A stretch of 5,945 bases of DNA, from NCBI GenBank assembly GCA_022600695.1, contig JAHZJY010000089.1, positions 1-5,945 on the forward strand, in the 5' to 3' direction. Below the pieces are notes generated by a model. That model saw only the letters and a list, made by a program, of their open reading frames with translations, ran no database searches and was not told the DNA's origin. Both the position numbers and the translations under genes were made by a program. The DNA comes from Actinomycetes bacterium. GTDB lineage: Bacteria; Actinomycetota; Actinomycetes; Mycobacteriales; Mycobacteriaceae. Positions 1 to 5,945 of the stretch are shown in pieces (within the stretch, counting starts at the first letter, position 1; the number at the start of each line of letters is the position of its first letter).

Positions 1-323
1 CCCCACGCCGCGGCGTAGGCCTTGGCGGCGGCCACCCCCACCATCAGAGCCCCGGCCAGACCCGGCCCGATGGTCGCCGCCACCACGTCGGGCCGGTCGA
101 TACCGGCCGCCGCCAGCGCCCGGCGCATGGTGGGAACGAGTGCCTCCAGATGGGCGCGCGAGGCCACCTCGGGCACCACGCCGCCGAACCGGGCGTGCTC
201 GGCCACGCTGGATGCCACCTCGTCGGCGAGCAGGCTCACGGTGCCGTCGGTATCGAGACGGGCGATGCCCACTCCGGTCTCATCACAGGAGGTTTCGATG
301 GCCAGGACCGTCAGCCCGCTCAT
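1..323 (-). CDS. tsaD: TsaD, tRNA t6A37 threonylcarbamoyltransferase, 5' part only
   Basis: TsaD (Gcp/Kae1/YgjD family) transfers the threonylcarbamoyl group from threonylcarbamoyl-AMP to A37 of ANN-decoding tRNAs in the cytoplasm, working with TsaB and TsaE, both encoded just upstream. The first 107 residues are visible. They show the ASKHA-fold opening with ETSCDET at residues 10-16, the family block [16 protein letters not shown] at 43-58, and the nucleotide-binding loop [11 protein letters not shown] at 86-96. The window edge cuts the gene before the metal-binding HxxxH pair, so completeness cannot be judged. The ATG at 321-323 shares bases with the rimI stop (ATGA, 4-base overlap). A GGGGGGA ribosome binding site lies 6 bases upstream, inside rimI. 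Family assignment is very secure; the part that follows is inferred to continue leftwards beyond the window. Confidence 0.97.
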   Translation of the reverse strand, partial: MSGLTVLAIETSCDETGVGIARLDTDGTVSLLADEVASSVAEHARFGGVVPEVASRAHLEALVPTMRRALAAAGIDRPDVVAATIGPGLAGALMVGVAAAKAYAAAW

Positions 324-790
324 TGCCGATCCCCCCGCCGCATGGTGAAGGCGTCGGCGCCGCTGGCCCGGTAGTACCGCCTGCGCAGCCCGATGCCGAC
401 GAACCCGAGACCGCGGTACAACTCGAGGGCGGGTTCGTTATCGGTGCGCACCTCCAGGAAGACCACCGCCTGCCGGCCGGCCTCGCGGTCGGCGTGGTCC
501 AGCAGCCTGTCCATCAGGGCGCGGCCGATACCGTGCCGGTGGTGGGCGGGGTCCACTCCGATGGTGTGGATCTCGTACTCGAAGGGCGCGGTGCGGCCCA
601 GCCGGGAGATACCCGCGTAGCCGACCAGCACGCCGCCGGCCCGGGCGGCGACGTAATGGTTGTGCGGGGCGGTCAGTTCCCGGACGAAGGCGACCTCCGG
701 CCAGGGGTCGTCCCCGCCGAACAGCAGCGCCTCCAACTCCGCGCACCGGGCACAGTCACGTCGGGTCAACCCGTCGTAAACGATGTTCAC
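320..790 (-). CDS. rimI: RimI-like GNAT N-terminal acetyltransferase
   Basis: The 156-residue product is a single GNAT domain; RimI enzymes acetylate the N-terminal amine of proteins (ribosomal protein S18 in E. coli) using acetyl-CoA. Visible signs are the beta4 strand IHTIGVDP at residues 74-81, followed by the acetyl-CoA pyrophosphate loop RHGIGRAL at 85-92 (the R/QxxGxG/A motif). [14 protein letters not shown] at 112-125 supplies a Glu (113) and Tyr (125) at the positions of the catalytic pair in E. coli RimI. GLGF at 127-130 and the C-terminal [15 protein letters not shown] at 137-151 are also typical. The start is GTG at 788-790, which overlaps the tsaB stop as GTGA. The same frame stays open for 115 more codons upstream, but that stretch lies inside tsaB and does not match the family. 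No clear Shine-Dalgarno sequence precedes the GTG, so translation probably depends on coupling to tsaB. The in vivo substrate is not known from the sequence. Confidence 0.93.
   Translation of the reverse strand: MNIVYDGLTRRDCARCAELEALLFGGDDPWPEVAFVRELTAPHNHYVAARAGGVLVGYAGISRLGRTAPFEYEIHTIGVDPAHHRHGIGRALMDRLLDHADREAGRQAVVFLEVRTDNEPALELYRGLGFVGIGLRRRYYRASGADAFTMRRGDRQ
330..336 (-). promoter_or_regulatory. Ribosome binding site of tsaD
   Basis: The minus strand reads GGGGGGA here, ending 6 bases before the tsaD ATG and lying inside the last codons of rimI. It supports the chosen tsaD start and suggests that tsaD can recruit ribosomes itself as well as through the ATGA overlap. Confidence 0.6.
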
Positions 791-1437
791 CGGCCCGCCG
801 CCGCCCGCTCGGCCAGCGTCCGGGCGTCCGGGCGGCGCAGATACAGCGGCACCAGCGGTTCCGGATCGGACCGCCAGTCCGCGACCGCCGCGACCAGACC
901 GTCCGGAGACGGCAACTCCGGCCCGGTCGGCGGCAGGCCGAACAGGGCGCACTGCCGGGCCGATCCGGCCACCCGTTCGGCCCCTCCGGCCGGGACATCG
1001 GTAGCGGCCGCCACCCCGGGGCCCTGGTGGCGAACCCCGTCGCGGTAGCGGGCCCAGTACACCTCGCGGCGGCGGGCATCGGTGACGACCAGAACCTCGC
1101 CGGTGGTCCGGATCCCGATGGCGTCCAGCGAGCACACCCCGAACACCGGCACCCCCAGCGCGTGCCCGTAGGCCGCGGCGGTGGCCATCCCGACCCGCAA
1201 TCCGGTGAAGGGCCCCGGCCCGCAGCCCACCACCACCGCATCGACACCGTCCAGCGTCAGACCCGGATCAGCAACGGCGGCAACAATATTGGGGGTGAGG
1301 AGCTCGGCGTGTGCGCGGGTGCCGGTACTGACGCGCTGGGCCAGGGTGTCGATGGTGCCGTCGTCGCCGCGCCGCACCACGCCCGCGATCACCGCCGACG
1401 TGGCGGTGTCGATGGCCAGGACGGTGCGCGCCGTCAC
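787..1437 (-). CDS. tsaB: TsaB, t6A complex scaffold subunit
   Basis: TsaB (YeaZ) is an inactive ASKHA-fold paralogue of TsaD that dimerises with it and is required for t6A formation on tRNA. From the GTG at 1435-1437 the product has 216 residues, close to the usual mycobacterial length. It begins MTARTVLAIDTATSA, the family's first beta hairpin, and carries GCGPGPFTGLR at residues 71-81, the TsaB signature. DARRREVYWARY at 120-131 and PLYLRRPDA at 197-205 near the C-terminus match actinobacterial members. The chosen start overlaps the tsaE stop as GTGA, the same arrangement as tsaB/rimI downstream. An in-frame GTG at 1444-1446 would add three residues and cannot be excluded; a longer frame running to 1542 is judged a read-through of tsaE sequence. 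Expression is probably coupled to tsaE. Confidence 0.94.
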   Translation of the reverse strand: MTARTVLAIDTATSAVIAGVVRRGDDGTIDTLAQRVSTGTRAHAELLTPNIVAAVADPGLTLDGVDAVVVGCGPGPFTGLRVGMATAAAYGHALGVPVFGVCSLDAIGIRTTGEVLVVTDARRREVYWARYRDGVRHQGPGVAAATDVPAGGAERVAGSARQCALFGLPPTGPELPSPDGLVAAVADWRSDPEPLVPLYLRRPDARTLAERAAAGR

Positions 1438-1904
1438 CGACTCCACCGCCAGGCCGCCGTCCGGTTCTCGCCGTCGGGCAGCCGCTGCAGGGTGATCAGC
1501 AGGTGGCGCTCGGAGAGCCGCTCGGCCAGGCCCTCCCCCCACTCGACGACCGCGACGGCATCGTCGAGATCGGTATCGATGTCCAGCGAGTCCAGTTCGG
1601 CCATCAGGTCCAGCTCACCCTGGTCGAGCAGCCGGTAGAGGTCGACGTGCACCATCGCCGGGTGGCCGGCCCGATTGGCCGGGTGCACCCGCGCCAGCAC
1701 ATAGCTGGGCGAGACGACCGGGCCCTCGACGTCCATACCCAGCGCAATTCCCTTGGCCAGCGCGGTCTTCCCGGCGCCCAGCGGCCCGGACAGCACCACG
1801 ACATCACCGGCCCGCAGGCCGCGGCCCAGCCGCTCACCAAGTGCCAAGGTGTCGGCCACGGTGGGCAGTGCCACGGTGCCGGCCGCCGCGCCCGCCTCAG
1901 TCAT
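1434..1904 (-). CDS. tsaE: TsaE, ATPase of the t6A synthesis complex
   Basis: TsaE (YjeE) is a P-loop ATPase that binds the TsaB-TsaD dimer and is needed for repeated rounds of t6A synthesis. The 156-residue product has the Walker A loop GPLGAGKT at residues 40-47, then a switch-like SPSYVLARVH at 65-74. HVDLYRL follows at 86-92, with Asp88 in the metal-binding position, and VEWGEG at 120-125 is the family's conserved Glu-Trp-Gly motif. All key motifs are intact. The ATG at 1902-1904 is chosen because translation from it begins shortly before the conserved domain; the frame is open back to 1982, but that extension lies inside the hydrolase gene and is not family-like. The gene overlaps the end of the hydrolase gene by 8 bases and has no good Shine-Dalgarno sequence, so coupled translation is likely. 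Confidence 0.95.
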   Translation of the reverse strand: MTEAGAAAGTVALPTVADTLALGERLGRGLRAGDVVVLSGPLGAGKTALAKGIALGMDVEGPVVSPSYVLARVHPANRAGHPAMVHVDLYRLLDQGELDLMAELDSLDIDTDLDDAVAVVEWGEGLAERLSERHLLITLQRLPDGENRTAAWRWSR

Positions 1905-3027
1905 GGGACCGGACCCGCAGTCGGCGGGCGAAGGCGACCAGCCGAGACGGAGTGGCCCGCTCCACCAGCCGTACCAGCGCATCGTTGATCACCTCGGGAC
2001 GTTCCATCTGCACCAGGTGCGCGGCACCGGGAACGATCACCAACAGCGAGCCGGGCAGGGCGGCCGCCATTTCCTCGGAGTGTTTGACCGGGGTGAGCAG
2101 ATCCTGGTCACCGCAGGCGATCAACATCGGAATGCGGGCCAGCACGGGTAATGCCGCGCTCTCGTCGTGGACCTCCAGCGCGTTCAGGAAGGCCACGGTG
2201 GTGTCGATCGGCGTGTCGTGGATCATCGCCTCGTTGAACTCGGCCACGCTGGGACTGATGGTGTCGTCACCGAAGGAGGCGGTCCGCAGGATCGGCCGCA
2301 GCATCGACCGGGTCGCACCCCGGGTGCGGTGCACCAGCTTGGGCGCGTACCGCGCGGCGAAGCGCACCGCCTCCAGCGCCGGGTTGTGCAGGATCTCGCC
2401 CAATGGCGAACGCGGCAAACCCTCGGCGGCCGAGGAGATCAGCGCCGCGCCCACGATGCGCCGGCCGTACTGCTGCGGGAACTGCCGGGCGTGCGACAGC
2501 ACTGTCATCCCGCCCATCGAGTGGCCGACCAGGACCACCGGACCGCGCGGGACCATCACCTGCAACACGGTGTCCAGATCTCTGCCAAGTTGCTCGACGG
2601 TGTAGGTCCGCACCGGGGCCGACCCGGACTGTCCGTGCCCACGTTGGTCGTAGAAGACCATCCGGACCTGCTCGCCCCAGCGATCGGCAAGGGCCGCGCG
2701 CTGGAAGTGGAACGAGCCCATCCTCATACAGAACCCGTGGGCGAAGACCACGGTCAGGGGCGCGGTGACGGGCCCGACCTCGCGCACCACCAGTGGTACG
2801 CCGTCGGGGGTGGTGATCACACAGCCGCGATCGGCCTCCAGCAGGGCGAAATCCTCGCCTTCGTAGGCGTCTCGGATGGCCTTGCGGTGTCGCAGCGCCC
2901 GGGCCGCCGAGACCCCCGCCGCGGTGCCGACCGCCGACAGCCCCGCGACGCCGGCCATCAGCCCGACCTTCTTCGGGGTTTCGGCACCGGCGCCATCCGG
3001 GGGTTCCCGGGGCGGTTCATCGGTCAT
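1897..3027 (-). CDS. Alpha/beta hydrolase with N-terminal hydrophobic segment
   Basis: This 376-residue protein is an alpha/beta-hydrolase-fold enzyme of unknown substrate. The catalytic apparatus is complete. It has an oxyanion-side HGF at residues 97-99, YDQRGHGQS at 126-134, and the nucleophile elbow GHSMGG at 168-173 with Ser170. The acid is Asp309 in GDQDLLTP (306-313), and the base is His337 in PGAAHLVQ (333-340). A Gly/Ala/Val-rich hydrophobic stretch at about residues 21-44, after a charged acidic-proline N-terminus and a KK pair, could be a membrane anchor; it has no obvious signal-peptidase site. Residues 200-290 form the cap region. The ATG at 3025-3027 is preferred over GTG at 3031-3033 because GGGAGG ends 9 bases before the ATG but only 3 before the GTG. 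The gene overlaps alr by 11 bases and tsaE by 8. From memory, M. tuberculosis lacks it at this position. Esterase, lipase or peptidase activity are all possible. Confidence 0.9.
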   Translation of the reverse strand: MTDEPPREPPDGAGAETPKKVGLMAGVAGLSAVGTAAGVSAARALRHRKAIRDAYEGEDFALLEADRGCVITTPDGVPLVVREVGPVTAPLTVVFAHGFCMRMGSFHFQRAALADRWGEQVRMVFYDQRGHGQSGSAPVRTYTVEQLGRDLDTVLQVMVPRGPVVLVGHSMGGMTVLSHARQFPQQYGRRIVGAALISSAAEGLPRSPLGEILHNPALEAVRFAARYAPKLVHRTRGATRSMLRPILRTASFGDDTISPSVAEFNEAMIHDTPIDTTVAFLNALEVHDESAALPVLARIPMLIACGDQDLLTPVKHSEEMAAALPGSLLVIVPGAAHLVQMERPEVINDALVRLVERATPSRLVAFARRLRVRSHD

Positions 3028-4228
3028 CGGCACCGGCCTCCCGGTACCGGCGCACCACCCGGCCGCGCGGGCTGGTCGTCACCTCGTAGTGGATGGTGCC
3101 CAGCCGGTCGGCCCAATCCTGCGCGGTCGGTTCCCCGGACCCGCCGGGCCCGAACAGGACGGCTTCGTCTCCCTCGGCGACATCGACGACACCGGGGCCG
3201 AGGTCCACGACGAACTGATCCATACAGATCCGGCCGACCCCCGGTCGCAGCCGTCCGTTGATCAACACCTCGATACGTCCGCTCAGCGAGCGGTAGACAC
3301 CGTCGGCATAGCCGATCGGCAGCAACGCCACGGTGGTGTCCCGCTCCGCGATCCAGGTGTGACCGTAGGAGACGCCATCGCCGGCCGACAGGGATTTCAC
3401 CATCGCCACCGGGCATTTCAGCGTCATGGCGGGGCGCAAACCCATATCGCCGTAATCGGGGATGGGGCTGAGCCCGTAGACCGCGATCCCGGGACGCACC
3501 ATATCGAAGCCGAGGTCGGGCCGGGTCATGGCCGATGGGGAGTTGGACAGGTGGGCCACCTCGAAGTCGACGCCGTGGCGACGGGCCTCGGCCAGCATCT
3601 CGGTGAACCGCTGCGCCTGAAGATCATTGACCGGGTTGTCCGGTTCGTCGCCGCAGGCCAGATGCGACATGATGCCGCGGACCCGGATCGCCTCGCCAAC
3701 GGCGGCACGGCGCAGCGCGTCGAGCAACTCCGGGTACTCCTTGGCGCCCACCCCGCTGCGGTTCAGACCGGTATCGACCTTGATGGTCACGTCCGCGGTT
3801 CGCCCGGTGAGCGCCGTCGCGTCGAGCAGGTCGGCGATCTGGCGCACCGAGGAGACCCCGATCTGCACATCCGCGGTGAGCGCCGGGGTGAAGTCGGTAC
3901 CCGGGGGGTGCAGCCAGGCCAGCACCGGGGCGGTGATGCCGTCACGGCGCAGTGCCAGCGCCTCGCCGACGGTGGCGACGCCGAGTTCAGCCGCCCCGGC
4001 GGCCACCGCCGCCCGGGCCACCGCACTGGCGCCGTGACCGTAGCCGTCGGCCTTGACCACCGCCATGACCTGCGCCGGGCCGGCGTGTTCGCGCAGAACC
4101 CTGATGTTGTCTGCGATGGCGCCGAGGTCGACGACCGCTTCGCCACTGACGCCGGGCGGCGTCTGTTCGCCGTTGATACCGGGTGGCGTCTGCGTCGCCG
4201 AGGTCACCGATGTCGTGTGCATGTCCAT
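3017..4228 (-). CDS. alr: Alanine racemase, PLP-dependent
   Basis: Alr interconverts L- and D-alanine with pyridoxal phosphate in the cytoplasm, supplying D-alanine for peptidoglycan; it is the target of D-cycloserine. The 403-residue product has an N-terminal TIM barrel with the PLP lysine Lys59 in [10 protein letters not shown] (57-66). [10 protein letters not shown] lies at 152-161, with Arg157 at the position that hydrogen-bonds the carboxylated lysine or phenolic oxygen in the family, and [10 protein letters not shown] is at 243-252. The C-terminal beta domain carries the opposite-face catalytic Tyr288 in GVSYGHTW (285-292), IGYADG at 305-310 and [13 protein letters not shown] at 332-344. 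Length and sequence are close to mycobacterial Alr. Residues 13-30 are an exact tandem pair of 9-residue units, QTPPGINGE and QTPPGVSGE, ahead of the conserved domain. The ATG at 4226-4228 is used; ATG at 4220-4222 is an equally plausible start, as GGTGAG at 4229-4234 is the only SD-like motif and could serve either. The gene begins 51 bases after gadB. Confidence 0.96.
   Translation of the reverse strand: MDMHTTSVTSATQTPPGINGEQTPPGVSGEAVVDLGAIADNIRVLREHAGPAQVMAVVKADGYGHGASAVARAAVAAGAAELGVATVGEALALRRDGITAPVLAWLHPPGTDFTPALTADVQIGVSSVRQIADLLDATALTGRTADVTIKVDTGLNRSGVGAKEYPELLDALRRAAVGEAIRVRGIMSHLACGDEPDNPVNDLQAQRFTEMLAEARRHGVDFEVAHLSNSPSAMTRPDLGFDMVRPGIAVYGLSPIPDYGDMGLRPAMTLKCPVAMVKSLSAGDGVSYGHTWIAERDTTVALLPIGYADGVYRSLSGRIEVLINGRLRPGVGRICMDQFVVDLGPGVVDVAEGDEAVLFGPGGSGEPTAQDWADRLGTIHYEVTTSPRGRVVRRYREAGADDR
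3037..3042 (-). promoter_or_regulatory. Ribosome binding site deciding the hydrolase start
   Basis: The minus strand reads GGGAGG within the last codons of alr. Spacing is 9 bases to the ATG at 3025-3027 and only 3 bases to the in-frame GTG at 3031-3033, which favours the ATG. Confidence 0.65.
4141..4194. repeat. 27-base tandem duplication in the alr N-terminal region
   Basis: Two directly adjacent 27-base units, 4141-4167 and 4168-4194, match at 20 of 27 positions on the plus strand. They encode residues 22-30 (QTPPGVSGE) and 13-21 (QTPPGINGE) of Alr, 7 of 9 identical. The period is a multiple of three, so the reading frame is kept. The units lie immediately before the conserved racemase domain, in a part of the family that varies between species. 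Confidence 0.85.
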
Positions 4229-4279
4229 CTCACCGCCGTCGATTGTCCCAGACCGGCCGGGTGAACCGTCCTCGGTGGG
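4229..4279. other. gadB-alr intergenic spacer
   Basis: These 51 bases separate the gadB stop from the alr ATG. They contain an SD-like GGTGAG directly before alr (4229-4234) and an 8-base palindrome CCGGCCGG (4253-4260). I see no terminator: there is no stable stem of useful length followed by a T run on the minus strand. A GACAAT hexamer about 18 bases before the ATG resembles a -10 element only weakly and has no suitably spaced -35, so read-through from gadB is as likely as a separate alr promoter. Confidence 0.5.
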
Positions 4280-5671
4280 TCAGTGTGCGAAGTGTTCCTC
4301 GGTGAACTCCCCGCCCGGCTTGATCGCGTCGAGTTTGGCCAACACGGCTCGCAGATCCTGATTGAGCGAGTGCGCCAGGTCGGCGGAGAAGCCTTCCCGC
4401 ACCACCACCCGGAGCACCGCGATGTCCTCGGCGCCGGCGGGCATGGTGTAGGCAGGCACCTGCCAGCCATAAGTGCGCAGGCCGGCCGATACGTCGAATG
4501 CGGTGTAGCCGAAGTCACCGGAGAGCCGGCAGGCCACCACCGGGATGGCACTGCCGTCGGCGATCACGGTGAAATGCTTGCTGTCCCGCAGTTCATCGCC
4601 CAGCCAGCGGGCGGTCGCCGACAGTGTCTGCATTACCTGGGCGTAGCCGGCCCGGCCCAGTCGCAAGAAGTTGTAATACTGGCCGACGACCTGATTACCG
4701 GGCCGGGAGAAGTTCAGGGTGAACGTCGGCATATCCCCGCCGAGGTAGTTGACCCGGAAGACCAGTTCCTCGGGCAGATACTCGGCGCTGCGCCACACCA
4801 CGAAGCCGATACCCGGGTAGGTCAGGCCGTACTTGTGGCCGCTGACATTGATCGACACCACCCGGGGCAATCGGAAGTCCCACACCATGTGGGGATGCAG
4901 GAACGGGACCACGAACCCGCCGCTGGCGGCGTCGACATGGACCGGGATGTCGAGTCCCTTCTCCTTTTCCAGCTTATCCAGCGCCGCGCAGATCTCGGCG
5001 ATCGGTTCCAGTTCACCGGTGTAGGTGGTGCCCAGAATCCCCACCACCCCGATGGTGTCCTCATCGACGGCGTCGACGACCTGCTCGGGGGTGATGCAGT
5101 AGCGGTCCTCTGCCATCGGCAGATAGCGCGGTTCGACCTCGAAGTACTTGCAGAACTTCTCCCACACCACTTGGACGTTTGACCCCATCACCAGGTTCGG
5201 GGTGCGGGTCTTCCAGGCGTCCTTGTCCTTCGCCGACACCCGCTGCTTCCACCGCCATTTCAAGGCCAGCCCACCCAGCATGACGGCCTCCGAGGAACCG
5301 ATGGTGGAGACCCCGACGGCGGTGGCGGGATCGTCGTCACGCAGATTCTCAGCGTGGAAAAGGTCGGCTACCATTGCCACACAACGGGATTCGATTGCCG
5401 CAGTCGCCGGATATTCGTCCTTGTCGATCATGTTCTTGTCGAAGGTCTCGGCCATCAGCTTCTCGGCCTCGGGGTCCATCCAGGTAGTGACGAAGGTGGC
5501 CAGGTTCAGCCGTGAACTGCCGTCGAGCATCAACTGGTCGTGGATGAACCGGTATGCCGCGGCCGGCTCCATGGGATCGGCGGGCAGCCGCAGCGACGGG
5601 ATCGGATCGGTGGACAACCGCCCGGTGTAGGCCGGGGCGATCGAGGGTGACCGGTAATTGACGTGCGGCAT
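4280..5671 (-). CDS. gadB: Glutamate decarboxylase, PLP-dependent
   Basis: GadB removes the alpha-carboxyl of L-glutamate to give GABA and CO2, consuming a cytoplasmic proton; in mycobacteria it also feeds the GABA shunt. The 463-residue product matches the group II PLP decarboxylases and is almost the same length as E. coli GadB (466). Landmarks in order are LNLATFVTTW (55-64), KNMIDKDEYP (79-88), the phosphate-binding GSSEA (125-129) and TTYTGELEP (215-223). The PLP-pyridine Asp247 is in HVDAASGG (245-252), and the Schiff-base Lys280 is in SGHKYG (277-282). DYLGG-like NYLGGDMPTF (308-317) and NFSRPGNQVV (320-329) are also conserved. The protein ends EEHFAH, with His463 last; E. coli GadB has a C-terminal histidine that closes the active site at neutral pH. 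The ATG at 5669-5671 is supported by AGGAGGA 6 bases upstream. No glutamate/GABA antiporter gene is adjacent. It follows nnrD by 30 bases and probably shares its transcript. Confidence 0.97.
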   Translation of the reverse strand: MPHVNYRSPSIAPAYTGRLSTDPIPSLRLPADPMEPAAAYRFIHDQLMLDGSSRLNLATFVTTWMDPEAEKLMAETFDKNMIDKDEYPATAAIESRCVAMVADLFHAENLRDDDPATAVGVSTIGSSEAVMLGGLALKWRWKQRVSAKDKDAWKTRTPNLVMGSNVQVVWEKFCKYFEVEPRYLPMAEDRYCITPEQVVDAVDEDTIGVVGILGTTYTGELEPIAEICAALDKLEKEKGLDIPVHVDAASGGFVVPFLHPHMVWDFRLPRVVSINVSGHKYGLTYPGIGFVVWRSAEYLPEELVFRVNYLGGDMPTFTLNFSRPGNQVVGQYYNFLRLGRAGYAQVMQTLSATARWLGDELRDSKHFTVIADGSAIPVVACRLSGDFGYTAFDVSAGLRTYGWQVPAYTMPAGAEDIAVLRVVVREGFSADLAHSLNQDLRAVLAKLDAIKPGGEFTEEHFAH

Positions 5672-5677
5672 GCGTTG

Positions 5678-5684
5678 TCCTCCT
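5678..5684 (-). promoter_or_regulatory. Strong ribosome binding site of gadB
   Basis: The minus strand reads AGGAGGA, followed by six bases (CAACGC) and the gadB ATG. This is the best Shine-Dalgarno match in the window and fixes the gadB start. It implies that gadB is translated independently of nnrD. Confidence 0.85.
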
Positions 5685-5714
5685 GGTTGGGGTTTAGGGG
5701 TTTACAGGTTTGCA
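5685..5714. repeat. 8-base-period GGTTT repeat between nnrD and gadB
   Basis: On the plus strand GGTTT begins at 5691, 5699 and 5707, exactly 8 bases apart (GGTTTAGG, GGTTTACA, GGTTTGCA), with a further GGTT at 5685. In the sense strand of the genes this is a run of AAACC units spanning the nnrD stop codon and the leader just before the gadB ribosome binding site. The stretch is clearly less GC-rich than its surroundings. It could be an unstructured leader that eases gadB initiation, or a chance low-complexity patch. Confidence 0.55.
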
Positions 5715-5945
5715 AGTGCGGAACGGATGTGCCCCAGGATGCTCGAGGCCGATATCGGAACCGGCACCGGTCCCGGGTCCACGGCTGCGGCGTTGGCGGC
5801 CCGCGCGTGGACGAACGCCGCCGCCGCGGCGGACTGCGCCGGTGCGACCCCGGCGGCCAGCAGCGCCCCGACGATGCCGGACAGGACATCGCCGGAACCG
5901 GCGGTGGCCGCCCAGGACCCGTGCGCCGGGTTGAGGAACGTCGGC
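5702..5945 (-). CDS. nnrD: NnrD C-terminal end, ADP/ATP-dependent NAD(P)H-hydrate dehydratase
   Basis: Only the last 80 residues and the TAA stop (5702-5704) are in the window; the start lies beyond the right edge. The family (YjeF C-terminal or CARKD, ribokinase-like fold) dehydrates the S form of NADHX and NADPHX at the expense of ADP or ATP, repairing damaged nicotinamide cofactors. The fragment shows NPAHGSWAATAGSGDVLSG, in which AGSGDVLSG (fragment residues 15-23) is the family's AGTGDVL catalytic and phosphate-binding loop with Ser for Thr and the Asp intact. It continues IVGALLAAGVAPAQSAAAAAF, then the VHARAA helix and the usual short Ala/Leu-rich tail. In actinobacteria the protein is usually a bifunctional epimerase-dehydratase, but the epimerase half cannot be seen here. 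This frame, lacking an ATG in the window, is easy to miss. It ends 30 bases before gadB. Confidence 0.9.
   Translation of the reverse strand, partial: PTFLNPAHGSWAATAGSGDVLSGIVGALLAAGVAPAQSAAAAAFVHARAANAAAVDPGPVPVPISASSILGHIRSALANL

Noticed and set aside
140..1048. Long plus-strand open frame of about 300 codons
   Set aside because: It lies opposite tsaD, rimI and tsaB, which have clear family motifs. Its translation is Arg/Pro/Gly-rich with no recognisable domain, as expected for an antisense frame in GC-rich DNA.
791..1135. Upstream in-frame extension of rimI giving a 271-residue protein
   Set aside because: The extension lies entirely within tsaB, is Gly/Arg/Pro-rich, and would make RimI far longer than the family. 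The GTG overlapping the tsaB stop fits the operon pattern.
2876..4264. Plus-strand open frame of 462 codons
   Set aside because: It is antisense to alr and the start of the hydrolase gene. The product is rich in His, Asp, Gly and Arg with no domain, and it arises from the third-position GC bias of alr.
4229..4279. Possible alr promoter or gadB terminator in the 51-base gap
   Set aside because: The GACAAT hexamer has no -35 element at normal spacing, and the CCGGCCGG palindrome is too short and lacks a T run to be a terminator.
4283..5182. Plus-strand open frame of about 300 codons
   Set aside because: It is fully antisense to gadB, whose catalytic motifs are intact, and has no plausible family or ribosome binding site.
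5685..5714. Promoter for gadB within the AAACC-rich leader
   Set aside because: A TTGCAA that resembles a -35 is present, but no TANNNT-type -10 follows at suitable spacing, and the gap before the start codon is too short.
5530..5889. Minus-strand open frame of 119 codons crossing the nnrD-gadB junction
   Set aside because: It is in a different frame from both genes, while the frame ending at 5702 carries the NnrD AGSGDVLSG motif and the gadB frame starts at 5671. The Arg/Pro/Ser-rich product is a shadow.

Overview
The window is a compact, GC-rich stretch in which every supported gene lies on the minus strand. Read in transcription order from the right edge the genes are: the 3' end of nnrD (NAD(P)H-hydrate repair), gadB (glutamate decarboxylase), alr (alanine racemase), an alpha/beta hydrolase, tsaE, tsaB, rimI, and the 5' end of tsaD. 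The high GC content, the GTG starts, and protein sequences closest to what I recall for mycobacterial Alr, TsaB and GadB point to an actinobacterium, most likely Mycobacteriaceae. From memory, M. tuberculosis has the same core order (nnr, gadB, then after other genes alr, tsaE, tsaB, rimI, gcp/tsaD). The hydrolase between alr and tsaE is the main difference I would expect from that genome.

Right part (about 4280-5945): nnrD ends and, after 30 bases, gadB begins behind a strong AGGAGGA ribosome binding site. The gap carries a small 8-base-period repeat. Middle part (about 1897-4228): alr follows gadB after 51 bases, and the hydrolase overlaps the end of alr. Left part (1-1904): tsaE, tsaB, rimI and tsaD each overlap the gene before them by 4 to 8 bases, so alr through tsaD looks like one translationally coupled operon.

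Functionally, TsaE, TsaB and TsaD form the complex that completes N6-threonylcarbamoyladenosine (t6A) at position 37 of ANN-decoding tRNAs; RimI is the GNAT N-terminal acetyltransferase that commonly travels with them. Alr makes D-alanine for peptidoglycan. GadB makes GABA from glutamate and consumes a proton. NnrD repairs hydrated NAD(P)H. The role of the hydrolase is not evident from the sequence.

There is no gene-free stretch above 300 bases, and I found no RNA gene, mobile element, CRISPR array or convincing terminator. I did not find a previously undescribed multi-gene system: this is a conserved housekeeping cluster. The points most worth a second look are the unassigned hydrolase inside the operon, a 27-base tandem duplication in the alr N-terminus, and the repeat ahead of gadB.
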